Source of the DNA: Branchiostoma floridae | Taxonomy: Eukaryota; Chordata; Leptocardii; Amphioxiformes; Branchiostomatidae | Direction of reading: 5' to 3' | Assembly (NCBI RefSeq): GCF_000003815.2 | Contig: NC_049993.1 | Coordinates: 246,001 to 310,000, forward strand | DNA length: 64,000 nt | Shown: piece after piece, positions 53,161-64,000 of the stretch | Numbering within the stretch: the first letter of the stretch is position 1 | How the letters are laid out: each line of letters opens with the position of its first letter | Translations under genes and position numbers: made by a program | Notes under the pieces: model-generated | Told to the model about the DNA's origin: nothing | Databases searched by the model: none | The model's input: the letters and a program-made list of their open reading frames with translations, nothing else

Positions 53161-56100
53161 ATTCAGACTGAAACTCTTCATCTTCTCTTCACTTTAATAT
53201 TTAAGTTCGTCTACAATCTAGTCTATGACATGTGTGTTGGTATTGATGTTGTCTGTTGTTCTTCTTGTGTCTTTATGTGCCTAATATTTTGACAAGGTAG
53301 GTATGTATGTACAGAGTTAAGAATGGGCACAACAGATGGACTGTCCCCATATTTCTAGGGATGCATTCTTTTGATGGATTTTACCAAAAACTGCATTTTT
53401 GTAAAATAGTTTAATTCGAGTCAATACGGTCCACTGTGGTGGTTACTCGTGTCCCAGTCACAGCACACAGGGCTCCTGTTGTGTTGCCATCAATCAGATC
53501 AGGAAGAAGCAAATTTATTCTAGTAAGTCGGAAGTCAATGACAATAAAATGTTCGATCTTCATTCTGCAAGCTATACTATTTTAAGTAAGATCTCTGCTT
53601 CCCTTTGAAATTCCCCACATCTGATGAATAATACTAAATTTCAGTTCCCTTGAAACGGAGCTATCTGTATATGAACCTGATCAGCCAACCACCTCCTAAC
53701 CTGGAATCCGTCCAATTAAACTCCCACTGGGCAAAGTCTTACCGCGTGAAAATCCTACCGAGGCGATTACCTCGACCGTGGAGAGAGCCTATACTACATG
53801 TAGATACGTAGGCCAAGCCACGAATGACCATAGCACTACTCACCACTGCTCAATCTTGTAATATCAATGACCCTCTGCTAACGGCTAACCCGTGACGCTC
53901 TTTACTAAACCAGCCGCCTTTCTTGTTGTCCTCGGAGAGTATTGATCAAGCTCCAGTCAACAACCACAAAGGATTTAAAAGCGGCACCAGCCTTCCAGCG
54001 GCTGTTTTGAATTGAGTACACATGTAATGCCTATACACCGAGTCGTCCGTACAAGAAAAACGAGTTTTGTTGCAGCCAAGAATGTTTTGGCTGTTCACAA
54101 ACTGAAACAGCAAAGCAGCTTAGTTATGGTGCTTTTATTGATTTTTTGTAGAGATCAAAAACGTATGCAATGGACTATGAAATATCTTTTTGGCTGATAA
54201 CAGATGGGGTCGTAACATCGAAATCTTTCATTTTCTAGAAAACAACATTAACAAACTTAAAGGCCAATACGAGGATCAGTTGCTTCACGATGTCAGGGAC
54301 AAATGCATTTGAATTTCCGCCAGTTTGTCCATCAGCATGCAACATTTGTCATTGGAAAAGTCGGAGGTAAAAAGTACATTTCGGGTTACTGTTTATTTTA
54401 AGTTCGTCACACTGGCCATGCAATGTTCTACGAACATGTTTGTACGACAGAGGAGTTCCTTTGCTCACAAGTGTTGAAATTCTAATCACACGGTATTTCT
54501 GTATGAAGCCCCTTACGCCACGTGGAAGCTAGTTGTAATAGGAGTGAACGGGAAATGGCAGTTTGTCAGCACAGCCGACCCAGAACTCCAAACAGCTATG
54601 CCAACATCTTGCCATTTCCTCGCCCTCCGTCATCGTGACGTCATCGCTCCGACCAGCTAGTTTACTGCTGACCGTCCGCTCGGACCTGGAACGGGAAAGA
54701 AGCGCTTTCAAAAAGTGCTCAAAGTATTACTAATCGTATACATGAAACTTTCACAACCCGCAACAAATTGAAGAATAGTGGGTTTCACGGCTGGATGTAA
54801 CTGTACAAAGAATTGAGAAATGGGTATATATATATATATACTGGTATGGCCATCCTTACTTTTGTCTGAACAAAGTTAACAAAAATATTTGTAATTGACC
54901 ATTATAAACACAGTAACAACCCCAATCTTTTCTGGATAAACTTGAGCAAAGATATTGACTAACTAGAAGGGTAATATTTGGGCTCTTTTCATCTTTTCTA
55001 GTACAAAACAGGAATATTTCAAAATTGTATGGACCTCACTTAAACACATGTTGCCAAGGGAATCCAAAATATACACATATCACTAACGTGTTTGTGGTGT
55101 GTTGTGTGAACCTCATTGAATTTGCAGTCTCTAGTAATTTTCAGTTACAATGTCGCGGTGGACTATTGTCATGACAAGGGAGAAACCGAAGGGAGAAATT
55201 CGAATACCTCATTGAAATAACGTTTAACAACATTTTGGTGACGTAACGCTAGTTCACCTTTATCCACGGGGGAACCTATGTCGGTTGGTCTGTAACGACA
55301 AGGGATGTAGGGATATTATGTCGACGGACGGTGGTTCTAAACTGCAATATTTTCACAATATTGAAGTTTGAAACCACCGTCCGCCGACTTGATATCCCTA
55401 GATACGCAGTTGTTAAGAACAACGGATATAGGTTACCCCTGTGGATAACGGTGAACTAGCGTTATGCCTGATTTGTATATTCTATTTATGATGATAGAAC
55501 TTGCTTGTCGCAAGTGATGTATGTCTCAAATAGAAACATACCATCTAAGTTTCTCATTGACTCATACAAGTTGATGGTCTGGTGGGGAAAAAACAGATAA
55601 AAAGTATGAAAGTCTTGTAGCATTTTCTAATGAGAAAGAGAAAGTAGCTGCCATTAGAGTACAACTTTCTGTCATATCTGCGTTGAAAAAGGTCAGCCAG
55701 GACGTAAATAGGTGGTAAATGATAATGATCACCGCAGAAAAAGGTTTAGAGTAGAGTTCGGAGACCACATACCACCATTAAATAGATGCCATATCATTTG
55801 CATAATATGCACATAATTGAGAACATCTTTGCTTAAGCTACCTTCATGCCTAAAATAATCCGTCGGTAGGGAAAATTTAGTCATTTCTAGTTTTTGTCAC
55901 ATCCTACCAACACACCAAGTATGAAACCAATCCATCCAGCCGTTCTTGAATTATCTTGTTGACATACAAAATAACCACATCTTTAGAAAATAACCACATC
56001 TTTAGAAATTAACCACATCTTTAGAAAATAACGAATACACTATAGGAATATTTCTGGCTCTATCGAACGCTTTCGATTATAGGAAATAAGGGTTTTCTTT

Positions 56101-56323
56101 AATACAACCAGTTTTTGGCGACGCCTCAGGGGCTAGCCTAATAGCTATCAGAACTCAACCTTAACCAAACCTATAATTCATATCAATTGCAAAGCTATCA
56201 ATCAAGTAAACTTAAGTCACACGCGCTTCTTAGACATAGATATAGACGAGAAACATTCATGGAACCAAATTGATTGTGTTTGCAAAACAAAAACATAGGC
56301 ATTATAAGAAAAGTGAAAACTGA
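53161..56323. other. Intergenic DNA
   Basis: No exon was recognised. It contains a (TA)n run at about 54826-54840, a CpG-richer patch at 54520-54720, the MITE at 55244-55464, and three copies of AAATAACCACATCTTTAGAA-like sequence at 55975-56030. Confidence 0.45.
55244..55464. mobile_element. Foldback MITE (221 bp)
   Basis: Almost the whole element is one imperfect palindrome. TAACGCTAGTTCACC, ATCCACGGGGG, GACGGACGGTGGTT on the left pair with AACCACCGTCCGCCG, CCCCTGTGGAT, GGTGAACTAGCGTTA on the right around AATATTTTCACAATATT. The ends TA-ACGC / GCGT-TA would fit a TA target duplication. Confidence 0.85.
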
Positions 56324-56423
56324 NNNNNNNNNNNNNNNNNNNNNNNNNNNNNNNNNNNNNNNNNNNNNNNNNNNNNNNNNNNNNNNNNNNNNNNNNNNNN
56401 NNNNNNNNNNNNNNNNNNNNNNN
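56324..56423. other. Assembly gap (100 N)
   Basis: Exactly 100 N, the usual placeholder for a gap of unknown size. It abuts a LINE fragment on its right. Confidence 0.98.
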
Positions 56424-56940
56424 GAAAGTGAAACTTGATATCGCGAAATATATCCATGGCTCTTTATTACAGTTTGATCTGTCCCTACCTATCTTATTGC
56501 AATATCATATGGGCCAGAACGTACACTACATCTATCAAACATCTGTACCTCCTTCAAAAGCGCTGTGTACGAATTGCAGCCAATTCCTCATTCATAGCAC
56601 ACTGCATCTCTATTTCATGATTTAAATATTATGACGGTATTCGACATTAAGAAATTTCAAATTGCTAAATTTTTTTTTGTACATAAGATTGTCCATACTA
56701 GCTCTTCCTACCACATCAATACAATCTTTTTTTTAATTTCAATGTCAACTCAGACTTTCACCACCACTACACAAGATAGCAGAATGTTTTAAGACCAGTT
56801 AAAACAAAATCTTGTCAAAAACAACATGCAATAAAATGTAGAGGTCCCACCATATGGAATAATTTAAGCCATGTTCAACAATGTTGTTTATTATTACACA
56901 GTTTCAAAAATCTTCTATACATAGATTTCATTGAACATCC
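56424..56940 (+). pseudogene. CR1-like LINE C-terminal fragment
   Basis: The + strand after the gap reads ALYYSLICPYLSYCNIIWAR, then SIKHLYLLQKRCVRIAANSS, the conserved 'LYYSLIxPxLxYxNIIWG...LLQKRxIRII' thumb segment of CR1/Rex-type LINEs. Diverged remnants follow downstream: DIKKFQIAKF, TTQDSRMF and a PPYGII like 'GP.IWN.L'. Frameshifts and stops are present. The 5' part is lost in the gap or truncated. Confidence 0.8.
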
Positions 56941-57590
56941 AAGCATGAATTTCGCCTGATTTGTTTGTTTTCCTTGTTTCGCTTGTTCTGTCTTTGGTTT
57001 TGATAGCAAATAATTCAAAAGACACTTACATTCTTTTTGGTAAAATTCTGACTTTTCTATTTGATTTGTAAATTATGTTTTGTACTTATTGATGATGATG
57101 TTCGTCCATCGGGAGTCGATGAGGACCTTGTACTTATTATATCATTTATAATATAACATTTGCTTCATTAGGTTATTTAACGTTATGATTTCAACTTATG
57201 TTATGTGTTATTTCGTTCAACTAAAAAAAAACTGACACACGCAAATGCTGCTGAAAATATAACCTCCATGACATATTTCATGGAGGTAATAACTCGGTTC
57301 CCTAGCAGCGAGCCCCGCCCCTCCCTCTGCTTGACTGACAGCCTGCAGGGTTCATCTGGGGGTCACTGCGTCATGCAGCACACGCCACAAGCTCTTTTGT
57401 CCGCCGTGGCAGCTACAAATAACCGTTGTCGTGTCCAGCCAGGGGCTGTTGATAGCGGAAGTTTGAAAGTAACGTTATCATGAAAACCGTTCATTCTTTC
57501 GCCACAATAACGTTAAGAGTCCCTTAAGTATCCCTTTTTCACAAAATCGTCGCATTCGTCAGACCCTATGTCCTCTGATTCGATAGAAAA
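56941..57590. other. Intergenic DNA
   Basis: AT-rich, then from about 57290 more GC-rich. No exon was recognised. Confidence 0.4.
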
Positions 57591-57690
57591 NNNNNNNNNN
57601 NNNNNNNNNNNNNNNNNNNNNNNNNNNNNNNNNNNNNNNNNNNNNNNNNNNNNNNNNNNNNNNNNNNNNNNNNNNNNNNNNNNNNNNNNN
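57591..57690. other. Assembly gap (100 N)
   Basis: Exactly 100 N. Open frames on the - strand run into both sides of the gap (57566-57958 region), but their sequence has no recognised domain. Confidence 0.98.
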
Positions 57691-60660
57691 TACCCGTGTT
57701 GCATCTTTCTGTGCCAAAGAAGGTTTGCCTCATATGTCTATGATGCAGGCCACGAGAAAGAGGAACGTACACAAAGCTTCTCACCTGTTGAACTTTCCTG
57801 TGAACCTTATCATAGGGCACCCTATTGTCCACAATATTGAAAATCTCTCGGTGCTTGAAAGCGTCACACCTATACTGGTTGAATCCATTTCCAGTCTCAA
57901 CACGACACCGTCGGGGACGATTGCTGAGTCGGTCTGAGAATCTCAACCGGTGCCCCACCGGACCGTTAGTGCACTTTGTCCGATAGAATCAAAAGAACCA
58001 GACGGTATTATTCAAGCGTCTGCTGACGCCAGACTTACATTGTCCGCACACACAGGTGACTCAGCCAGGATCTGGCCGTTAGTTTTCACAAGAAAGGATG
58101 TGAGTTACTGATTAATTCGGCAATACGTGCCCCAAAGGTGTAAATGGTTGCCCTCTAATGGTGACATTTACGCGGGCAGTACGGCAGTTGCTGTTAATGA
58201 GATGAAGTTGTGGTTTTGACATAATTTGACATTTGTACGACTTTTATGGCAGCAATCCTGGCAAATGAAGTGGCAAAGTTTTGACTTGTGAACTAAACAA
58301 GGAAGAACATGACAACCGTTGTAATATTCTATAATGATGTTCATTGTTTAAAAAATCTATTGAGTGATAGTCCCCGACAATCAACTTATAAATCCATATT
58401 TCTGTCTATCTATATATCTGTCTATCTACCTATCTATCTAGAGAGAGTGCGTTTCTGTTCTACTAAAATATATTTAGTTGAGAGTTGAGAGAGAGATATT
58501 TACAAACACACACTAATATATATTTATTACTTACGATGTATAATAGACTGAATAATTTTAACTAGATGTAGGAGTTTTGACCCGCAATTCTGACGGAGTA
58601 TTCTATATACCTGTAAGATCCATTTTGTCTGAGCACTACAAAGAAATAGCAAAAGGAAAAATACCACTTTTACTTAGTTTTGGAGCAGTGTCTACAAGAA
58701 TGGACGTACAAGAATGGACTGTTCTAGGATTTTGTCATTAGTTCAGAAGCCCACTGAGTTGACAACAAGTGTAGATGAGGCCTTTAAGATATTAATATTT
58801 GCGGGTATTGAATTGAGTGTTCCTACAATTTCAAAACGTTACCAATAGTCCATTCCTGCAAAGATGCATATGCTCGTAAATGTTGGCTTTCTTGGCTTTT
58901 TTGGATATCAGTGTGATATGATAAACTTGGCTGATTATGATTCTTTAGATCATGGAATTAGTATTGATGCTGGTCTGTGCTTCACGATATATGTGAGCTT
59001 TATCTAAGCTTACATGTGAACAAAGAGGTCTACTGTAAGGGACGAAACAAGATGGCGGAACGTAAAAAAGTAAAAGCTTGTCTGACAACGCCATAGAGTG
59101 CCTTGTGACGAGTCCTCGCCATTGGAACTTTCAAAGTAAAGGAACTAGTTTCTCCACAACATGGATAACCTTCGAAGAACAGCAAATCTTATACAAAAGC
59201 TGGTTTCTTTTTTTCAATATGGCGTCATTGTCAGCAGGTGTACACACGCTCACCTGTTGTAGGTCACGTCAGCTCGTCGTTTCCACCTGGTTTTCTTGGT
59301 AAGGTTCCGTGAAACTCTACTTTTTGATTGAAGGGGGCTTTGAACGCTGCAGAACGAAGAGGATACAAGTCAGTCCGAAGCAGAGCATTCGAGCAATGTC
59401 CGATTGTTCGGGATAAAACCATGTCGCCTCTCAGTTTGGCTGCCAAGGGTGGTGCCATGACGCAAGCACAAGAGCAAATACTTGCCCAATATATTCAAAT
59501 TAAAGCCATTCATTGCTATTAGCGTAACGCCTTGCCTACGCATACACACCATTACGAGCAAGTGGAAAGAGTTGGGTTCTCAAGAAGCGGAAAAGGCATA
59601 CAAATGTGTTTGTGTCTTTGGCAAGAAAACAAAAGAGACACATTAGTCATCTGAAAAGCCCGGCTGAATTTGATGTCACCGTACTTCACTACTTGGTAGT
59701 AGTACATGGAGAACATAACCGCTAATTGCCGAACTTCCCGAGACGACACCCCGAAGAACATTTTGTAAATCACTTTCTGAAATGTACAATATATAGACAA
59801 AATTGACATATATAAAGCGCAAGATGTGGTGTTTCGTGCCCCGTGCTGGGATTGTGTTGGTGTGTTCATGGAGAGGGGAAATGTTCCGTTGGCTGGTTAG
59901 CCACGACCAACGGTAAACATAGTTTTTCATCCAGGCTTTGACACCACTGGGGGAACAGAATAAAGAGAGGCGTTTGAAGCCATAGAAACCTTTCAATGCC
60001 AGCTCAATGTTGCATTTACCTAGTGTTCAAAAGAACTAACAAATCTGAGCATTCATCAGGGTGCCAACTATTGACAACGTTACCGACGCCACAATGACTA
60101 GAGTTCCACGAGGCCAAACCTCCACCAATTCACGATCTGTCATTTTCTTTTTCGTTGACCTGGCTATGATCATGATCTCTAGTGACTATTTTAGTACTAG
60201 AGCTGCATGTTGGTTGGTTGGCTGCCTTAGCATAACAAGTGAAAAGATAACTTATGAGATATCCTATTTCTTCCGTTTAAATTTTTTGTTGCGAGTAGGC
60301 TGTGAAATGATAAAACACCATCCTCGCAACACTGACGAGCATCCTCTTGCAACAGAGGTTAGTCTCCACCAGACTCCCGCCTGGCCGAATAGAAAAAGGG
60401 GACTTTGGCCAAGTTAAGAATAAAAGCGTAGTAGAAGTTAATTGGCCTGATGTATTGCCCAGCCTGGCATTGGCCGGCCGACTCCCTTAGCGTACTAACG
60501 TTACATCTCTATTTGTCCAAATTCTACAACTATTAATATATTAGACCACCGATCTGGTAGAGGCTAAACAGAGAGTATGACACGATGGATTCCATCTCCG
60601 AAGCCCAGCCCTTCCATGAATGGAGAAGCCTGGATGCCGGCCCCAACCCTCTTCGGCTTG
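57691..60660. other. Intergenic DNA
   Basis: No exon was recognised. A short TCTA-rich microsatellite lies at about 58402-58440 and is followed by GAGAGAG. Several open frames of 60-118 codons lack any family signature. Confidence 0.4.
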
Positions 60661-60885
60661 TGCGTGTGTGAGTGTGTGTGTGCGCGNNNNNNNNNNNNNN
60701 NNNNNNNNNNNNNNNNNNNNNNNNNNNNNNNNNNNNNNNNNNNNNNNNNNNNNNNNNNNNNNNNNNNNNNNNNNNNNNNNNNNNNNNNNNNNNNNNNNNG
60801 TGTGTGTGTGTGTGTGTGTATGTGTGCGCGCGCGTGTGTGCGTGCGTCTGTGCGTCTGTGTGTCTGTGTGTATTTGTGTTTCCGG
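60661..60885. repeat. (GT)n-rich microsatellite with internal assembly gap
   Basis: GT/GC-rich simple sequence flanks both sides of a run of 113 N (60687-60799). The gap most likely reflects failure to assemble this simple repeat. Confidence 0.9.
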
Positions 60886-61388
60886 GTAGTTGTGGTCAGC
60901 ATAACTTAAGAGCCTCAGAATGGATTGTAATGATATTTGGTATGTGGGTAGGAGTTGGAAATAAGAAGGTCCAGATCGATTTTGGGCCCATGGCATGTAG
61001 CCTTGGAACTGCAGCAGTGCTTCCGGTTTTGTACGTTTTGTCCTGGAGAAGAAGCAGTGCTTGGGTCCCTAGCATTTTGCACTGGAACTGCAAGGGCGTT
61101 CAGCAAATTTTCAAGGAGGAATACTGAAAAAAGAGATGGCGGATTTCGATGATAATGGGAATGCATCCAGCTTACAGATGTGTACAATTAAATGCAAATC
61201 ATTCAAACTGGACTTAGTTTGTATAGGTCAAGAGGAGATTATATATGGTTTTGCATTTTGCTGCTTGCAGCGGCAAAATGCCTTGTATAAAAAGAATAAG
61301 ATGTTGTGATGTTGGAATGTTGTAATGAACGGACCTATTCAAGCTATGCCATATATCTGTAACCTTTTAAAAGATCTACAATGCGTCG

Positions 61389-61450
61389 ATGTGGGAAGTA
61401 GCTCAGTGGTAAACCATGGCACCTGGTTCGACCCGGGTTCGAGTCCGCAG
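61389..61450 (+). mobile_element. tRNA-like SINE or tRNA pseudogene
   Basis: GGGAAGTAGCTCAGTGGTAA has a near-perfect box A (TAGCTCAGTGGTA), and GGGTTCGAGTCC 36 bases on is a good box B. The distance is too short for an intact anticodon arm and the acceptor ends do not pair, so a working tRNA is unlikely. Poly-A-poor flanks leave its class open. Confidence 0.6.
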
Positions 61451-62345
61451 AGGGAGAAATTTCCATTTGATATAAACAATGCCAAAATGCCAGCTTTTTA
61501 AAACCACTTGCTATCCATGATAGTACATTTCTTCTTACAGCATTTATGTCAGGTGGAACATATCAATTATGGATATATTGACCCAATTTGCACAATGAAA
61601 GCAACATTTGTTAAAAATTTACAACTCTGTTCCCCAGAGCTCCCACGGACCCAAGAAGTTAGTGATTAGAGCTTTTGACGCTGTGACACTAGTTGTTTAC
61701 CACGTCTAATCATAACAAAATAAGGAGAAAATGAACCTCCGAAGTTTCAGCTGTACCATTGGGATACCAACGATCGCAAGTCATAGAGCAAAATCCATCT
61801 CTTATATCAAAAGTATAACTCATCTTACAATAAATACCGTAAATCTACAAATTAATAACCTTCTTGGTGCTGGTAAGCATCTCCACAGCAGAGGCATGCG
61901 GCATGCGTTTTGTTTGTCTTGTTCGGATGTAGCAACAGCTTCAGGGCCGATATGAACGGACCAGTCCTCGGGTTAGTTGGCAGGCACGGCTGGTCGGTCA
62001 TGTTTTTATGTCCTTCTCTGAACAGCAGTTTCACAGCCAACTTCTTTTTTGCCATTACTCCGTTTACTCACCTTATCAATCGACGTTGCAGAGTTTGGTT
62101 TGGTTTGAAGGTTGGTGACGGCGGCACGAAGTTTGTACCAGGCACACGAAATGCCTCTGGTGGGCAAGCAGTCACCTCAACATGCTGCAATTCAATTAAA
62201 CAACAAAATCAAGAGACATTAGTCCTGCCGTGGCTGCTATAGTGATGGGGCTGTTTGCTTGAACAGTTTCTCACGACTGCCGCTGCTACTGACGGGCGTT
62301 CAGAAGCGAGTCGGCCGTCAGGAGTGTGCTGCGCTGAAGCTGACC
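61451..62345. other. Region upstream of the tetraspanin gene
   Basis: No other exon was seen. The last 110 bases become GC-rich (CACGACTGCCGCTGCTACTG near 62272) and are the likely 5' UTR and promoter. No TATA box is evident. Confidence 0.4.
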
Positions 62346-62414
62346 ATGGGAGCTGAGTGCTGCAACAAAGACTGCCTGAAGCCAAGTGTCGTTAGCTATG
62401 GGGTGGTAGCTTGG
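62346..62414 (+). CDS. Tetraspanin, exon 1
   Basis: ATG in a good context (GACCATGG) opens MGAECCNKDCLKPSVVSYGV then VAW, followed by donor TGG|GTGAGT (69 bp, phase 0). Tetraspanins typically start with a short Cys-containing tail (palmitoylation sites), CLK and then TM1, with an intron at the W|L-G position, as seen here. The first helix is completed by exon 2. Confidence 0.85.
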
Positions 62415-62983
62415 GTGAGTAGCTGTTAATCTTCATCGTTCTCTTCATTTCCCTGTGATGGAGGGTGGTGACGTAGCCAGATAATACTTAACGAATTTCG
62501 CACAGGCTTTGGCTACGATTGGATTGGCCGATCAATGACCCTATTTCACTTCGCCCGCAGTTGGTCTGTAACCACGGTAGTTTTTTTTAAAATCCGATTC
62601 TAGCCGTATTTGCGTGGAATGATAGAATTCCTCAATGCTCGATCTATCGAGCTGTATGCAGTGACCGGTCATCAAAGATTTTGCGTTTTTTGTGTGTGTT
62701 TTTTTTTGTTATGTGGAAATTGAACTTTGTTATACTAGAAATCGCGATAAGACGATGACGTACGCATAATGAAATGCCGGATTATCAACTTGGTTAAATG
62801 ATCACATGTACAGTTTAAAGGCAATAAATTGATCCGATTGTGTTCCAAATCAATAGCAAAGATATCATTGTATATTATCATACTTCTGGGAAGTAAATAA
62901 TGTATTAGAAAATGAATGTTTGACAACAAGGGTTTTCACTCTATATATTCCTGCTTGGACAACATTCATCATTTTTGTCCCAG

Positions 62984-63175
62984 CTATCCAGCGGTGCAGC
63001 CCTGGGTGTGGGCATCTGGATGCTGGTAGAGAAGAGTACCTACAACTCCCTCCTGGACAGCCTGTTCTACCCGGCCACCATCTACATCCTCATCGCAGCC
63101 GGAACGTTCGGCTTCATCTTCGCGGTGTTTGGGTGCGCAGGCGCCATGACAGACTCCAGATGCATGCTGGCCTTG
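62984..63175 (+). CDS. Tetraspanin, exon 2 (TM1 end, small loop, TM2)
   Basis: 192 bp, CCCAG acceptor, donor TTG|GTGTGT, phase 0. It encodes LSSGAALGVGIWMLVEKSTY, then NSLLDSLFYPATIYILIAAG, TFGFIFAVFGCAGAMTDSRC, MLAL. GVGIW at the end of TM1, the small extracellular loop with Y-SLL, and TM2 ending in GC-GA are tetraspanin hallmarks, most like the CD151/TSPAN11 group by eye. Confidence 0.95.
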
Positions 63176-63875
63176 GTGTGTAACGCACGCACATTTCTAT
63201 CTAGTATTCTCTACTTTTATTCTGCAAACATTTCTATGGTGATTTAAACATAGACGGACATTCTTTGTGGATAAACATATTCGGCGGCATTTCGTTCCCA
63301 ACGTTTGCTACCTTCATAAAGAAGGCTGTGCATTGTTGTTTTGACTTGTAGATAGCATAATCCCGCGTACTTGTGGTTTAACCCGGAACCGTACCAATAT
63401 CACTCCGCCCAAGTATATGAAACAGAAATATTCATACATATCAACTAGTGATAAATGGCGAGTGTTTGGAAAATAAAGATAAAGGCAGAGGCAGAGCTGA
63501 TGTTCATAACTTATTGTGAATACCCATTTGTGCAAGGATTTACTTTTGGGTGCTTTGGAGTAGATAATATCATCATTATACATGTGAGGACATGGTTTGT
63601 ATTAGTACTGAGGAATTTGTATGATATGTGAATGGTAAACGATGGGAGTTTCGTGGATATTAGGTCATGGACTCATGACTATAGGTACTCTGTTGCAAAA
63701 ACACAGATTTGATTGTCTAAAGAACACCTGTGTTACATGAACAATTCATGGCCCGGTGTACACAGACTTTGCATGTCATTATCTAATGATGGTAACGAAA
63801 CACTTTCATGCAATATACTATGTTTGGCATCAGCAGGTGGAGACGTGACGATGCTAAATCTTTCTGCCATTTCAG

Positions 63876-63953
63876 TTCTGGATCACCAGCTTCGTGGCGT
63901 TTGCTGCTCTTGGGTCGACGGGATTCCTCGCCCTGTATTACCACGATAATGTG
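63876..63953 (+). CDS. Tetraspanin, exon 3 (TM3), partial gene
   Basis: 78 bp, TTTCAG acceptor, donor GTG|GTATGT. It encodes FWITSFVAFAALGSTGFLAL, then YYHDNV, the third membrane segment leading to the large extracellular loop. The CCG-bearing loop and TM4 lie beyond the right edge. TM3 in most tetraspanins has a conserved E/Q; here it is absent (ALGSTGFLA). The product should be a four-pass membrane protein that organises partners in the plasma membrane. The name of the orthologue cannot be fixed from 113 residues. Confidence 0.88.
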
Positions 63954-64000
63954 GTATGTTTGGTGACTTACTTGTACTTCTTTACAGTTTTTTTCTATTT

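Noticed and set aside
53600-54720. Possible additional gene or promoter (CpG-richer patch with TGACGTCATC)
   Set aside because: A CRE-like word is present, but no exon or long frame follows on either strand.
57566-57958. Minus-strand protein with acidic SESEDIGSDECDD-like stretch
   Set aside because: The frame is interrupted by 100 N and no family signature could be recognised. Too weak to call as a gene.
61389-61450. Functional tRNA gene
   Set aside because: Box A and box B are good, but the anticodon arm is too short and the acceptor ends do not pair.

Overview
The window is animal nuclear DNA. It has GT-AG introns, short exons, dense transposon debris, many microsatellites and minisatellites, and three N-gaps. 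Protein similarity and repeat style (ACATGTA-rich DNA, many small terminal-inverted-repeat elements) suggest a lancelet (Branchiostoma). That is an inference, since no species marker was read directly.

Three protein-coding loci can be supported, all on the + strand. (1) At 15-4603 lies the 3' end of a C-type lectin gene: four exons, phases consistent, encoding one complete six-cysteine C-type lectin domain with a QPD sugar-binding motif. (2) At 11999-50318 lies a complete cyclin-G-associated kinase / auxilin-2 gene (GAK). I reconstructed 24 exons whose phases all agree and whose summed length is 4053 bp (1350 codons plus stop). They encode, in order, an Ark/Prk-type Ser/Thr kinase, a PTEN-like inactive phosphatase domain, a C2 domain, a long clathrin/AP2-binding linker and a C-terminal J domain with HPD. 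(3) At 62346-63953 lie the first three exons of a tetraspanin gene that runs off the right edge.

Region by region: 1-4.7 kb lectin, with a roughly 200-bp tandem array in its last intron. 4.7-11.8 kb is intergenic: a 55-bp minisatellite, a CpG-rich stretch, a dead non-LTR reverse transcriptase lying inside a terminal-inverted-repeat (TIR) element, and a second retroelement scrap. 11.84-12.0 kb is a CpG-rich candidate GAK promoter with a TCTCGCGAGA palindrome. 12-50.3 kb is GAK; its introns hold hAT-like, Harbinger-like and unclassified TIR elements, SINE-like copies and LINE fragments. A 5.7-kb TIR element fills most of intron 12, a 36-bp minisatellite lies in intron 21, and a 34-bp minisatellite at the start of intron 23 has copied the J-domain exon/intron junction about 20 times. 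50.3-62.3 kb is intergenic or 3' UTR with three assembly gaps, a palindromic MITE, a CR1-like LINE tail and a tRNA-like SINE. 62.3-64 kb is the tetraspanin.

The most unusual feature is the 34-bp array at 48677-49378: every unit repeats the HPDK codons together with the splice donor. I found no bacterial-type system, CRISPR array or operon. The loci do not form an evident functional cluster. GAK acts in clathrin uncoating, the lectin binds glycans, and the tetraspanin is a membrane organiser.
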